This document shows, in pieces, positions 9,066 to 17,818 of a stretch of 64,000 nt of DNA; positions within the stretch are counted from its first letter, which is position 1, and each line of letters starts with the position of its first letter. A model generated the notes under the pieces. It saw nothing but the letters and a program-made list of their open reading frames with translations, was not told the origin of the DNA and searched no databases. Position numbers and translations under genes: made by a program. The stretch comes from Labrenzia sp. THAF82 (GTDB taxonomy: Bacteria > Pseudomonadota > Alphaproteobacteria > Rhizobiales > Stappiaceae), in assembly GCF_009363435.1 (NCBI RefSeq), contig NZ_CP045354.1:5980501-6044500 (forward strand), read 5' to 3'.

Positions 9066-9881
9066 ATGCAAAAACTTTTCTGGTCGCTGTCTGCGGTTAT
9101 CTGCCTGTCAGCGGGTATTGCAACCCCTTCGGTTGCTGCCGATGCCCATCAAGGTCCAGACGGCATTTATCAGACCTCAAGTCTGCGCGGCAGCATCGGG
9201 CTCCGCTATTGGTACAGCAGATCGAAATCGGATCTGGACAACGCCCGATATGATATTTCCAGCACCGCCGATGTCACGTCCCATACCGCCGAAATTGTCG
9301 GAACGCTTGAAGACGTGACCGAAGGAACCTTTTTTCGCGGATTTGTTGGCCTTGGTCGCAATGTTGACGGCAGTACCGATTTCGTCGGTTTGGACATGGA
9401 CAACACCAGTCAGACCACGCTCAGCTATGTTGTACTGGACGGTGGTTGGCAGTTCGCTCAATTCGCGAACAACCAGGTGCGGCTGAAAGGATTTCTCGGC
9501 TACCAATATCTTTCCGACGACCTGAAGGCGTCCTATCGTTCCGTCACGGTTGAGCAGTCACGAGACTGGCACGCAATCCGTTTGGGAATGACGGCGGAAG
9601 GTGACATTGGCGAACGGGTCGGATGGTCAGTCGATGTGGCCGGCGTTCCTTGGAGCTACAACCAGATTGAAACCTGGGAAAGCGACTGGACCTACGGTCT
9701 GGAAGCGGACGCCATGCTCAACGTAGATCTCACCCAAAACTGGAAGCTTGGCGTTGGCGGCCGTTATTGGTGGCTTCATTCCAACTTCGACCGACGCAAC
9801 ATCTATACCAACGAGAAAGTCGTCTTTGATCAGAACTACCATCGCTACGGGTTGCTCTTGGAGACCAAGTACGCCTTTTAA
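9066..9881 (+). CDS. Outer-membrane beta-barrel protein, second copy of the type
   Basis: This 271-residue protein starts at the ATG at 9066; an adjoining GTG at 9063 is possible. It has a signal peptide to about residue 25 (ATPSVAA). Repeated amphipathic strands follow, such as 'SIGLRYWYSRSKSDLD', 'NQVRLKGFLGYQYLSDD' and 'NWKLGVGGRYWWLHSNFD', and the C terminus is 'LLLETKYAF' with terminal Phe. The 'GGRYW' strand is shared with the upstream barrel, so the two may be distant paralogues. It could be an omptin-like or Omp25-like porin; no catalytic residues are evident. The 229 bp before it hold no gene. Confidence 0.78.
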   Translation: MQKLFWSLSAVICLSAGIATPSVAADAHQGPDGIYQTSSLRGSIGLRYWYSRSKSDLDNARYDISSTADVTSHTAEIVGTLEDVTEGTFFRGFVGLGRNVDGSTDFVGLDMDNTSQTTLSYVVLDGGWQFAQFANNQVRLKGFLGYQYLSDDLKASYRSVTVEQSRDWHAIRLGMTAEGDIGERVGWSVDVAGVPWSYNQIETWESDWTYGLEADAMLNVDLTQNWKLGVGGRYWWLHSNFDRRNIYTNEKVVFDQNYHRYGLLLETKYAF

Positions 9882-9932
9882 AATGGTTGCAATACGGTTC
9901 ACCACCGTCCAGACCTTCTGGCGGGAACAACA

Positions 9933-10304
9933 ATGTCCGAACGCCAGAGAACGTCGATGCCTGCCACGCCTGTTGCCACTTACCTGTTTCTTATCGCGGC
10001 CATCGTCGCCGAGGTAATCGCGACCTCGGCCCTGGCAAGAACCGAAAACTTCACCCGCTTAGGGCCTTCGATCATTACAATTGTCGGATACGCTGTTTCC
10101 TTCTGGCTCTTGTCATTCCCCATCCGTCTCCTGCCGACCGGGATTGTCTATGCCATCTGGTCCGGTGCCGGCATTGTACTGATCACACTCGTTGCCTGGC
10201 TGGTCTTCAATCAAAAACTCGACCTGCCCGCGATTCTGGGCCTTGGCCTCATCATCGCCGGAGTTGTTGTGATCAATGTCTTCTCAGATGTTGTTGGACA
10301 CTGA
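9933..10304 (+). CDS. Small multidrug resistance (SMR) transporter
   Basis: This 123-residue protein has four predicted membrane helices (about 14-33, 44-62, 69-91, 95-115). The invariant membrane glutamate lies in 'IAAIVAEVIATSAL' (Glu27, matching Glu14 of EmrE) and a 'YAIWSGAG' segment lies in TM3. SMR proteins are dual-topology homodimers that export cations or guanidinium-like compounds in exchange for protons. The sequence is closer to EmrE than to Gdx/SugE by the TM3 pattern, but the substrate is uncertain. It follows the barrel gene after 51 bp and may have its own promoter. Confidence 0.9.
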   Translation: MSERQRTSMPATPVATYLFLIAAIVAEVIATSALARTENFTRLGPSIITIVGYAVSFWLLSFPIRLLPTGIVYAIWSGAGIVLITLVAWLVFNQKLDLPAILGLGLIIAGVVVINVFSDVVGH

Positions 10305-10500
10305 AGCAGGGCATTTCGGGTTTCAATAGACGCAATCCTCTTCCGCGCATTGCGAACTGACAGAGGGCCTCACAGCTTTTTCAACCGGTGAGGCCATGCT
10401 CTTTGAACGGAATGAGTGACGCAGCGGAATTTTCGGTTGAACAGTTCGGGTTTCTCCATGTAAATTTCACCAATAGTGTTGTCTGTCGGGCGGATTTCGG

Positions 10501-10659
10501 ATGTCGTATTTAAAACAACTCGTTGCATATGGTCTGACGGTGGCGCTCGCGAGTGCGTGCAACACAAACACCACGGTGGGCAATGGCGGTTCTGACAATG
10601 ATTCCATAGGCCGGTCCACGACTTTGAGCCAGGGCCGTGTCGGAAATCCGGCTTACTGA
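10501..10659 (+). CDS. Possible 52-residue lipoprotein
   Basis: A short reading frame starts MSYLKQLVAYGLTVALASAC and ends GRVGNPAY. The first 20 residues look like a lipoprotein signal (basic Lys5, hydrophobic core, small residues before Cys20). The mature part is about 33 residues, rich in Asn, Thr, Gly and Ser. The position before the lipid Cys is Ala-Ser-Ala rather than the preferred Leu-Ala-Gly, and I see no strong ribosome-binding site, so it may not be real. It sits alone in the 403-bp gap between the SMR gene and the glycosyltransferase gene. The rest of that gap shows nothing else I recognise. Confidence 0.35.
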   Translation: MSYLKQLVAYGLTVALASACNTNTTVGNGGSDNDSIGRSTTLSQGRVGNPAY

Positions 10660-10707
10660 TCATATTGAAAAGACAACTTTTTCAGCCCGGCATGCAGGCT
10701 TTCGTTC

Positions 10708-12912
10708 GTGTTTTTTGACCTGGTCTATCTTGCGGATATTCGATTTCCCGGCGGAACCTCGACTGCACTGTTTTACGAGTTAAGGGCAGCAGCAAAGGCA
10801 GGACTAAAGGTCGGACTGATCCCGGTCGCTTCGCCAATCCTGACCAAATCACGCCCCCCCAATTTGAAACTGCTCAACGAAATCCGCAGGACGAAAACAA
10901 CTATTGTTCCCCAAGGCGTGACGCCGCAGTGCCGCCTTTGCCTTGCATATCACCCGACATTGCTCGACGGCCAGCTCAAGCAAGTGCCGCGCTTCAAGGC
11001 GGACACGTTCGCACTTGTTGCGCACCAACCACCCTTGAACCGGTTTGGCGAAAAGGCCTATGACGCCGATCAGCTGTCACGGGTTGCCGGAGACCTTTTT
11101 GGTCACGGATTGACGATACTTCCGGTCGGACCGACGGTGAGGCAGGGGTTTGAAGCACAGGGGTTATCCGCACAACTCAGTGCCGATGACTGGCTCAACT
11201 TGATAGATGTGAATGACTTTCCGATTTGCGACAACCGTGAGATCGACGGACCTCTTGTCATTGGGCGGCACTCCCGCCCAGGTCGCGAAAAGTGGCCCGA
11301 CCCGGAAGAAGCTGTGCTCGCCTATCCGGAGAACAACAGGTATCAGTTCCGCATGCTCGGCGTGGGGCCGGAATATCTGAGTGAACTGGAGAAGATTCCA
11401 TCCAATTGGCACTGTCTTCCATTTACAACGCAACCGGTTTCCGGATTCCTGAAGGGGCTTGACGCCTACAGTTATTTTCACAGCCCTGCCTGGATCGAAG
11501 CGTTCGGTTACTGCGTTCTGGAAGCGCTGTCCGCGGGATTGCCGACCGTACTGCCGAACTATTTCCGCGATTGGTTTGATGACGCCGCGCTCTACGGAAC
11601 CCCCTCGCAGGCGCCGGAGCACTATGATCGGATCCTGGATGACAAAACCTATCGACTGGAAGTGTCAACAAATGCCAGAAAGTTTGCGTCGGCCCGTTTC
11701 GGATTGGAACAGTTTGAAGAACGCTTTGAAAAGCTGGCCGGCAAGGTTCACAACCTGCATGCTGCAGGACCATCGCTGAAGACGCGACCACCCAGGCAAC
11801 ATGTTGTGCTTGCTGTGACTTCAAACGGGATCGGCCTTGGCCATCTGACAAGACAGCTGGCGGTGGCAAAGGCACTCGGGCCGGACGTCAAAACAGTTTT
11901 CTTTTCCCTTTCTGAAGCAGTCAAGGTTGCTCAGAAGATGGGACACCTTGTCGAGTTTCGCCCGTTTCATCGCCGATTGGGCTGCCGTGTCGATGACTGG
12001 AACGACTTCTTTTATCGGGAACTGCGCGACGCTCTCTCGTTTTACCGTCCGGAACTTGTCAGTTTCGACGGCAACACACCCTATTCCGGATTGCTCGAGG
12101 CAATATCAGACTATGGTGATGCGAGTTCCGCCTGGATCCGGCGCGGAATGTGGCGCGCGGAAGCACCTGAGATATCCCGGCGCGCATCGCACTTTGACCT
12201 TGTTGTCGAACCCGGCGAAGTCGCTGCACCAATGGATCCTGGATATGCCAGGATCGGGAGTGATCATCTTGTTCACACGGACCCTGTTTTGCTTGTAGAC
12301 CAGGCGGAAATGATGACGCGGGCAACTGCGCGACGCCTATTGGACCTGCCGCAGGATGCCACCCTTGGTCTGGTTCAGCTGGGTTCGGAGCGAAACTCCG
12401 ACATGTCCTTTGCCCGTCAAGCAATCGACGCCGTTCTTGAACGCAACAGACACGTTCATTTTGTTGAAATCAAATCGCCAATCAGCCCGGACTACGACAG
12501 GGAGCCGAACGAAAGATACCATCGGCGGACCGCATACCCGCTCGGGCTCTATCTGAACGGTTTCGACTTCGCGGTTTCGGCAGCCGGATATAACTCCTTT
12601 CACGAGTTTCTCGCGTCGTCCTTGCCGACCGTATTTGTTCCCAACAAAGCACCGGAGATGGATCTCCAGGAAACGAGGGCCGAATATGCTGCAAAGGCCG
12701 GTTGGTGTCTGACGTGCGATACAGACGATCCATTCAACCTGGAAGGTTGCCTGGACGAAATTTTGCAAACGCAGACACGGCAGGACTTGCAAGAAAAGTG
12801 TCGCATCCTGTCCGAAGGCTGGAGAGGTGCAAACCAAATTGCAGATTACTTCGCGGTGACTGCGGGTTTGCCGACCGGCTCTTTCTCCGGCAGAAAAAGG
12901 ATCGGCGCCTGA
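10708..12912 (+). CDS. Tandem glycosyltransferase fusion (GT4-like plus MurG/GT-B-like)
   Basis: This 734-residue protein appears to start at a GTG. Residues 1 to about 350 resemble a GT4 retaining glycosyltransferase: 'RFPGGTSTALFYELRAA' near the start, and the EX7E donor motif with Glu264 and Glu272 in 'IEAFGYCVLEALSAGLPTVL'. Residues from about 365 resemble a second GT-B enzyme of the MurG/UGT type: a 'SNGIGLGHLTRQLAVAKAL' glycine loop and a late 'AAGYNSFHEFLASSLPTV' nucleotide-sugar site. No membrane helix or signal is visible, so it should act in the cytoplasm on a nucleotide-sugar donor. The stop abuts the next gene by one base, implying an operon. Acceptor and product are unknown. Confidence 0.82.
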   Translation: MFFDLVYLADIRFPGGTSTALFYELRAAAKAGLKVGLIPVASPILTKSRPPNLKLLNEIRRTKTTIVPQGVTPQCRLCLAYHPTLLDGQLKQVPRFKADTFALVAHQPPLNRFGEKAYDADQLSRVAGDLFGHGLTILPVGPTVRQGFEAQGLSAQLSADDWLNLIDVNDFPICDNREIDGPLVIGRHSRPGREKWPDPEEAVLAYPENNRYQFRMLGVGPEYLSELEKIPSNWHCLPFTTQPVSGFLKGLDAYSYFHSPAWIEAFGYCVLEALSAGLPTVLPNYFRDWFDDAALYGTPSQAPEHYDRILDDKTYRLEVSTNARKFASARFGLEQFEERFEKLAGKVHNLHAAGPSLKTRPPRQHVVLAVTSNGIGLGHLTRQLAVAKALGPDVKTVFFSLSEAVKVAQKMGHLVEFRPFHRRLGCRVDDWNDFFYRELRDALSFYRPELVSFDGNTPYSGLLEAISDYGDASSAWIRRGMWRAEAPEISRRASHFDLVVEPGEVAAPMDPGYARIGSDHLVHTDPVLLVDQAEMMTRATARRLLDLPQDATLGLVQLGSERNSDMSFARQAIDAVLERNRHVHFVEIKSPISPDYDREPNERYHRRTAYPLGLYLNGFDFAVSAAGYNSFHEFLASSLPTVFVPNKAPEMDLQETRAEYAAKAGWCLTCDTDDPFNLEGCLDEILQTQTRQDLQEKCRILSEGWRGANQIADYFAVTAGLPTGSFSGRKRIGA

Positions 12913-12913
12913 C

Positions 12914-13417
12914 ATGAAGTTTTCAGACAAGATCAGAAGCCGATTGCTAAAACCCGCAATTTCTCTCTATTGCCGTTTCGCCGGTTCCCGAAAGGATACG
13001 GCCGTTCTTTTGTCCGGAACAGCGAAGTCCAAGCCCGTGGCGCTCGTCTGGGCATTTGGCATATCCGAAGCGCAGCGAGACGCCAAATTGCAGGACATGA
13101 AGGATCACCTTGATGCCTTTCATACGGTCGTTGTCGTCTGTGACAGCAACACTTTTTCAAGTTTGCTGCAGATGGGTTTTCGCGTTGAAGCCGTGCCAAG
13201 CCATGAAGAACAGAAAATTCACTTTTGCGACTTGCCGTGGGCAACGTACCTGTCGCGGCGCATCAGTCGTATTCGGAACAACTGGGCTCCCGACTTTGAA
13301 TTCACGCTGGCGGCAGATCCAGAAGAGTTTGTTGAGACCTGCAAAGGCAAGCAGCTGACAACGCCCAACGACACGATGACTGAAGAGCTTGAATATCTCG
13401 AAGACTACGCGTCCTGA
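12914..13417 (+). CDS. Unknown protein coupled to the tandem glycosyltransferase
   Basis: I do not recognise this 167-residue protein. It starts with a basic amphipathic stretch (MKFSDKIRSRLLKPAISLYC), has an alpha/beta-like core with hydrophobic strands ('PVALVWAFGIS', 'FHTVVVVCDS'), a 'HFCDLPWATYLSRRISRIRNNW' segment and an acidic tail ending 'EELEYLEDYAS'. It starts one base after the stop of the glycosyltransferase gene, so the two are almost certainly co-translated. Its pattern of a short strand followed by a helix recalls a partial Rossmann-type fold. A glycan-synthesis accessory role is an inference from position. It converges on the radical SAM gene 40 bp away. Confidence 0.7.
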   Translation: MKFSDKIRSRLLKPAISLYCRFAGSRKDTAVLLSGTAKSKPVALVWAFGISEAQRDAKLQDMKDHLDAFHTVVVVCDSNTFSSLLQMGFRVEAVPSHEEQKIHFCDLPWATYLSRRISRIRNNWAPDFEFTLAADPEEFVETCKGKQLTTPNDTMTEELEYLEDYAS

Positions 13418-13457
13418 CGCATTCACCTCTCGGCAATCAGAACCAATTTGTTGATCG

Positions 13458-14936
13458 TCAGCACGCGGACTTGTGCTGTTTGTCCAGGGCATCGCGAACA
13501 AAGGGCTGCAAGGACCCGAGCTCAACCAGCGGGCTTCTCAGCCTTTGGTCCGCTAGAACCGAAAGTAGTTCCGGATGGTCGGGGTGGCTGGGATCGCAGA
13601 CATTCTGATCTTCAAATTCCTGCTGTGTGAACGTGCCCCAATTGCGTAATCGCAGGAAATAGACACCATTGGCGCCAACATGTTGCGCCAGGCTTGCAAA
13701 TGCGGGAACTTCACGGAAATTCTGTTTCTGGACAACAAAATCCAGCCGCAGCTTAGAGAAGGCGCCTGCACGCCGCATATTGCCGAGAAAGCGCAAATTA
13801 CTCAAAAGACGCTCGAAGGTTCCACCACGCCTGACGACAGAATAGGTTTCAGCGTCGGCGGCGTCGGCCGAAATCCAGATGCTTTCGACATGGCCCCAGA
13901 GGTCCAGTCTATTCCACGTGGCCTCATCAAGCAGGAGGCCATTGGTGTGCAATTGAAGCCTCTGCGCGCGGGTATTGGTCGCCGTGAAATGCTTCAGGAA
14001 ATTGAGAAAATGCCGGCTGGCGAATGGATCACCAGACCCTGTCACCTTGATCCTTGAGGCCGCCGACAGGAAATCGGCATAGTCTTTGTTGATCAGACTA
14101 TCGAGATCTGCCGACTGTTTACGATTGATCTGGATGACCTTTGTCCGGCAACTTGGACAGGACAGGTTGCAACTCCTGTCGTGAGACAGGATCGCTCGGT
14201 TCGGTGTTTGCTTCAGAGAAAACGTATCCGGTTTTTCAGGCGCGTTTCGTCCTTTGGCAATTGTCATGACCTCTGAAGAAGCGCCCATTTGCTCAAGCTT
14301 GCGCAGCCTGCGACCACTTATCATCGGGCAATGCCAGCGACTGCAGTAGGAGTAGTCTCCGTCGAGGATCGAGCGTCTGATTTCTTTTGCTGCGTCCGAG
14401 TTCCAGACACGCTCCGGTTTCTGGTCAAGTTTTCCAATCGGAACCGGTTGCCACGCCGAGCAGCAAAAGTGAACCGTCTCGTTCGCTCGCGTTTCAATCT
14501 GTTCAAACGGTGCTTTGCAGAATTTGTCCTTAAGCCAATCATCAACCGGGAGCGACAGGTCACTGCTTTTGATTGCGGCTGCATCATGCAAGCGCTGAGC
14601 GAGCAAGTCGTGATGGTCAACACTGTTCACCGCGTTCGCAAGCCGCTTGGCAAGGTCCCAGGTTTCTGCCTGTATACAGGCCAATGATGCCGCATTCAGA
14701 GTTGAGATTCTGACTTTACCGGCATCCTTCAAAAGCCACTCACCGAAACCCTGTAACGATTGCCCACCGACACGTGAACCAATTTCACCTGCAGCCGCTG
14801 CAACCAAATCAAGCGCTGCTTTCTTGCCCGAGGCCGGGTTCCTGCGGGCATCCAAGTACGCACTGTTACCGGCATTAAGAAAGTCGGCCGCTTTTTGGAA
14901 CCTTGCCGTCTGATCTTCAATACACACAGCGTCCAT
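13458..14936 (-). CDS. Radical SAM protein with a SPASM-like cysteine region ahead of the core
   Basis: This 492-residue protein has a canonical radical SAM cluster motif CNLSCPSC (Cys256, Cys260, Cys263), 'VTGSGDPF' in place of the usual GGEP-type SAM-binding strand, and later TIM-barrel strands ('LQLHTNGLLLD', 'WISADAADAETY'). Before the core, residues 140-203 show a SPASM-like pattern: Cys140, Cys158-Cys159, 'PIGKL...VWNSDAAKEIRRSI', Cys198 and Cys203. In most SPASM enzymes this domain is C-terminal. Residues 1-130 are alanine-rich and helical. It begins 3 bp after the caspase-like gene stop. The substrate is unknown; peptide or glycan modification is a guess. Confidence 0.85.
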   Translation of the reverse strand: MDAVCIEDQTARFQKAADFLNAGNSAYLDARRNPASGKKAALDLVAAAAGEIGSRVGGQSLQGFGEWLLKDAGKVRISTLNAASLACIQAETWDLAKRLANAVNSVDHHDLLAQRLHDAAAIKSSDLSLPVDDWLKDKFCKAPFEQIETRANETVHFCCSAWQPVPIGKLDQKPERVWNSDAAKEIRRSILDGDYSYCSRWHCPMISGRRLRKLEQMGASSEVMTIAKGRNAPEKPDTFSLKQTPNRAILSHDRSCNLSCPSCRTKVIQINRKQSADLDSLINKDYADFLSAASRIKVTGSGDPFASRHFLNFLKHFTATNTRAQRLQLHTNGLLLDEATWNRLDLWGHVESIWISADAADAETYSVVRRGGTFERLLSNLRFLGNMRRAGAFSKLRLDFVVQKQNFREVPAFASLAQHVGANGVYFLRLRNWGTFTQQEFEDQNVCDPSHPDHPELLSVLADQRLRSPLVELGSLQPFVRDALDKQHKSAC

Positions 14937-14939
14937 AGG

Positions 14940-17066
14940 TCAGAGGCCGTTCAGCTGAAGTCGCTGCTCGATGCGTTCTTCGACCTTGGCAATGTCGTCC
15001 GAACTGAGCAACGCCTTCAATCGTTCGACTTCTTCTGCTGCTTTTTTGTATTTCTTCAGATCAGCGATCCGATAGAAGAAGAAGGCTTCCAGCGGGTCCT
15101 GCGAAACAAGAGCACCTTCCTCATGGACCCGACCCAGCTCGAAGTAAGCCTGACCGAAGCCCCGATCAGCAGACAAATTGAGAAGCTCGAGGATCTTCTC
15201 TTTTCCTGCTGCATCGGGTTTTTGACCCATCAGATCCCGGGCGAGAAAATAAGGTGAGAAACGGTCCCCGGCGTCAATCGCCCGCATCAGCCAAAGATGT
15301 GCGGTCGTGCGATCTTTTTCGACACCCCAGCCTGAGAGATAACTTCGGCCCAAACTGTTCATGGCCTCACGCTGACCGTTTTCGGCTGCAAGCCGGTAGA
15401 GCGCAGCGGAGGCGTCATAGTTCTTTTCGACCCCGATCCCCTTCCGATAGAGGTCCGCCAAGGCGTTTTGTGCGTTGACCCATCCCATGGCGGAAGCCAG
15501 GCGATACCAGAGTATGCCTTCGGCCGGTTGCTGGGCGACACCACGACCCTTGATATAAAGGGTGCCGACATTGGTTCGTGCACGAAGGTTGCCCAGACTG
15601 GCCGCCCTCAGATAGTACCGGCGGGCCTCCTCATAATTCACATCGGAACCGCGGCCTGAATAGTACATGTAGCCCAGATTTGTCAGAGCAGCCGAGTAGT
15701 TCTGATCCGCAGCGAGCTTGTAAAAGGCCTTGGCCCATTCAAACCGTTTGGCGACATCAAGAACACGCCCCAGCTGGAACTGCAGCCTAGGGTTCCCTGG
15801 GTCTTCCACGAGTGCAAAACCGCATAAAATGACGGCATCTCGAATGTTGATCAGTCCGTCGCGGATCGAGGGGGCAACACGTTGCGGGTCTGCGGGATGG
15901 GCAGCCAGGAGATCGCAGGCTGTCACGATATCTCTCAAACCTCCTGCAGCATTCGGCAGGTCTTCGGGCCACAGTCTGAACAGTTCTGCGGGAATATTTG
16001 TCTGAGGCTGAAATGCCAGACGCTCCTGACGCTTTTGTCTGGCTCGTTCAATGACATCCTGCTGGTTGATTGCAGCCGTACGCACGCTCACGCTGCGCGA
16101 TGCCTCTGCGACTTGTCTTTCGCCTGTGTCCAAATTGCGCATGAGGGTCCGCACCGCCGAAATATGCCGACTGGACGGGAAGGATCGGACGAAGCGCTCA
16201 AGCTCGTCTTCGGTTCCGTATTTACTCAGAAAATACCAAAGAACAGTGTCGAGATCATAGTCTCCGGCCTCGACCTGGGGTTCAGGTGTCGCAGATCCCG
16301 AATTCCCCCTCAGCACATGCTCTCGCTCGACAGACCCGATGACCCAAGGGATCTGCAATCCTTCGGTTGAGACCCTCACCTGCTGGCGAACGCGGCGAAA
16401 TGCGGAAAAGAGCGAGATTCCCGGAGATTCGAACGCCCGGCTCAAAGCAATCGCGTAAGGTCCGTTACCACCTGCGGGACCATCAAAGGCGAGTTTTCCA
16501 GCACTGGTGGAAAATGCCAGCAACGTTTCCTCACCACCCGCTTCTGAATAGGACAGTCCTGCCTGAAAACGCGGATCCAACCCGGAAAACGGGTCGTCGC
16601 GGCAAGCGTCGATAATGATCAAACGCAGTCCGCCACCTTTCCCGGTCGATGCCGCGTCAATGACATCACGCAATTGAACCGCTTTCAGATTTACCGATTC
16701 CGCAGAAGACGTATCCACATCGACGGACAGCAGCTTGTTCTGGCCATCCACCTGAAAGCCATGACCGGCAAAATAGAAAACACCAATCTGAGCGCCGTCA
16801 AAAGTTTTGTCCATTTCCTCAATGAGGGTGGTGAATTCATCTTTCTTGAGGTCAAAAAACAGATTGACCTCAAAACCCGCCTGCGCGAGGACTTCGGCAA
16901 CAAGCGCCGCGTCATTTGATGCATTCGCCAGGGGGGATGTGTCGTATTTGGTGTTTCCGACAACGACCGCGATCCTGTCCGCAGCCGCTTGTGCCTGTTG
17001 AACCCAGATCTGGCCAACTGCGAGCGTAAACAACAATACTAAGCCCGCCGGAATTCTGAGTTTCAT
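14940..17066 (-). CDS. Secreted caspase-like (C14) peptidase with Sel1 repeats
   Basis: This 708-residue protein has a signal peptide (1-27, ending QAQA), then a peptidase C14/metacaspase domain (about 30-260). His102 lies in 'FYFAGHGFQ' and Cys155 in 'IIDACRDDPF', so the catalytic dyad is intact. A linker follows, then about seven Sel1-like repeats from about residue 430 to the end (for example 'ALTNLGYMYYSGRG' and 'AMNSLGRSYLSGWGVEKD'). Sel1 repeats usually scaffold protein contacts. The ATG at 17066 has AAGGTGAG upstream. Bacterial proteins of this architecture cleave after basic residues or act as signalling scaffolds; the target here is unknown. It is co-transcribed with the radical SAM gene. 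Confidence 0.9.
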   Translation of the reverse strand: MKLRIPAGLVLLFTLAVGQIWVQQAQAAADRIAVVVGNTKYDTSPLANASNDAALVAEVLAQAGFEVNLFFDLKKDEFTTLIEEMDKTFDGAQIGVFYFAGHGFQVDGQNKLLSVDVDTSSAESVNLKAVQLRDVIDAASTGKGGGLRLIIIDACRDDPFSGLDPRFQAGLSYSEAGGEETLLAFSTSAGKLAFDGPAGGNGPYAIALSRAFESPGISLFSAFRRVRQQVRVSTEGLQIPWVIGSVEREHVLRGNSGSATPEPQVEAGDYDLDTVLWYFLSKYGTEDELERFVRSFPSSRHISAVRTLMRNLDTGERQVAEASRSVSVRTAAINQQDVIERARQKRQERLAFQPQTNIPAELFRLWPEDLPNAAGGLRDIVTACDLLAAHPADPQRVAPSIRDGLINIRDAVILCGFALVEDPGNPRLQFQLGRVLDVAKRFEWAKAFYKLAADQNYSAALTNLGYMYYSGRGSDVNYEEARRYYLRAASLGNLRARTNVGTLYIKGRGVAQQPAEGILWYRLASAMGWVNAQNALADLYRKGIGVEKNYDASAALYRLAAENGQREAMNSLGRSYLSGWGVEKDRTTAHLWLMRAIDAGDRFSPYFLARDLMGQKPDAAGKEKILELLNLSADRGFGQAYFELGRVHEEGALVSQDPLEAFFFYRIADLKKYKKAAEEVERLKALLSSDDIAKVEERIEQRLQLNGL

Positions 17067-17255
17067 CTGCTCACCTTCACCAAACTGCGTTCACGCCGAA
17101 AACCGGGCGATCAAGACGCGTGTCTGCTCAAAGCATCATCAAAGCTCATTTTCCTTTGTCGGACAACCTGAAGACTGCCGATGTCCGGCCCGGAGCGTGT
17201 CAAACTTGCCGCTCCGAAGTCTTTCATCCAGCATCACTACTTGTCGTTGCGTAAC

Positions 17256-17783
17256 TTATCGCAGGAACTGATCCACATAGTCCGCACCAAGCCCGACAGA
17301 CTGATAGTGCTTCCGGCACATGTCGATCTTGGTGAATACGTCCTCATAGCCGAGATGTTTTCCGTATGGATCGACGTAATACATGATGCCGTTTACCTGG
17401 AACAAAGTGATCATCTCATCGACGTCATCAGGAACGACCAGAGTATGTGTTTCGCCCGGCGGTTCGTAGACATAGCCGCCCTCCTGGGCGACCCAGTCAT
17501 GTTCGAGATAATGCCAACGGCCCTTCAAAACATATCCATGCACAGGATTTGGATGGCGGTGCCTTGAAAGAACTCCGGATTTCCGCACCCTTAGCAAATT
17601 GACCCAGTAGCCTTGGCTCCGGTTCAGGCACAAGGGCCGGAACCAGACGTTTGCGGTCTGCGGGACCCAAACGCGCTCGTCATCGGGAATGGCACTCGGC
17701 ACGACGATTTCCGCCTGGGCATCTTTCGGGAATGGAAGCTGATAAGGAATTCGAGGATTTTCATCCTTCTCGGTGACCGGCAT
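17256..17783 (-). CDS. Cupin of the 2,4'-dihydroxyacetophenone dioxygenase-like family
   Basis: This protein of about 175 residues starts at MPVTEKDENPR. The longer open frame upstream overlaps the SDR gene and looks non-coding. It has two cupin motifs: 'LSRHRHPNPVHGYVLKGRW' with three candidate metal-binding His residues, and 'PPGETHTLVV'. This resembles the ChrR-like and 2,4'-dihydroxyacetophenone dioxygenase-like cupins, many of which are not true dioxygenases. It is the last gene of the TRAP catabolic unit, 35 bp after the SDR gene. A role in ring cleavage or in sugar-acid isomerisation is equally possible, and the residues do not decide it. Confidence 0.78.
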   Translation of the reverse strand: MPVTEKDENPRIPYQLPFPKDAQAEIVVPSAIPDDERVWVPQTANVWFRPLCLNRSQGYWVNLLRVRKSGVLSRHRHPNPVHGYVLKGRWHYLEHDWVAQEGGYVYEPPGETHTLVVPDDVDEMITLFQVNGIMYYVDPYGKHLGYEDVFTKIDMCRKHYQSVGLGADYVDQFLR

Positions 17784-17818
17784 GGCTTCTCTCCCAATAG
17801 TATCCGGTTTCAATGACT

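Noticed and set aside
10370..10663. Minus-strand frame of 97 codons
   Set aside because: Rich in Cys, His, Pro and Trp with no family pattern or start signal, and it overlaps the better small-lipoprotein candidate on the other strand.
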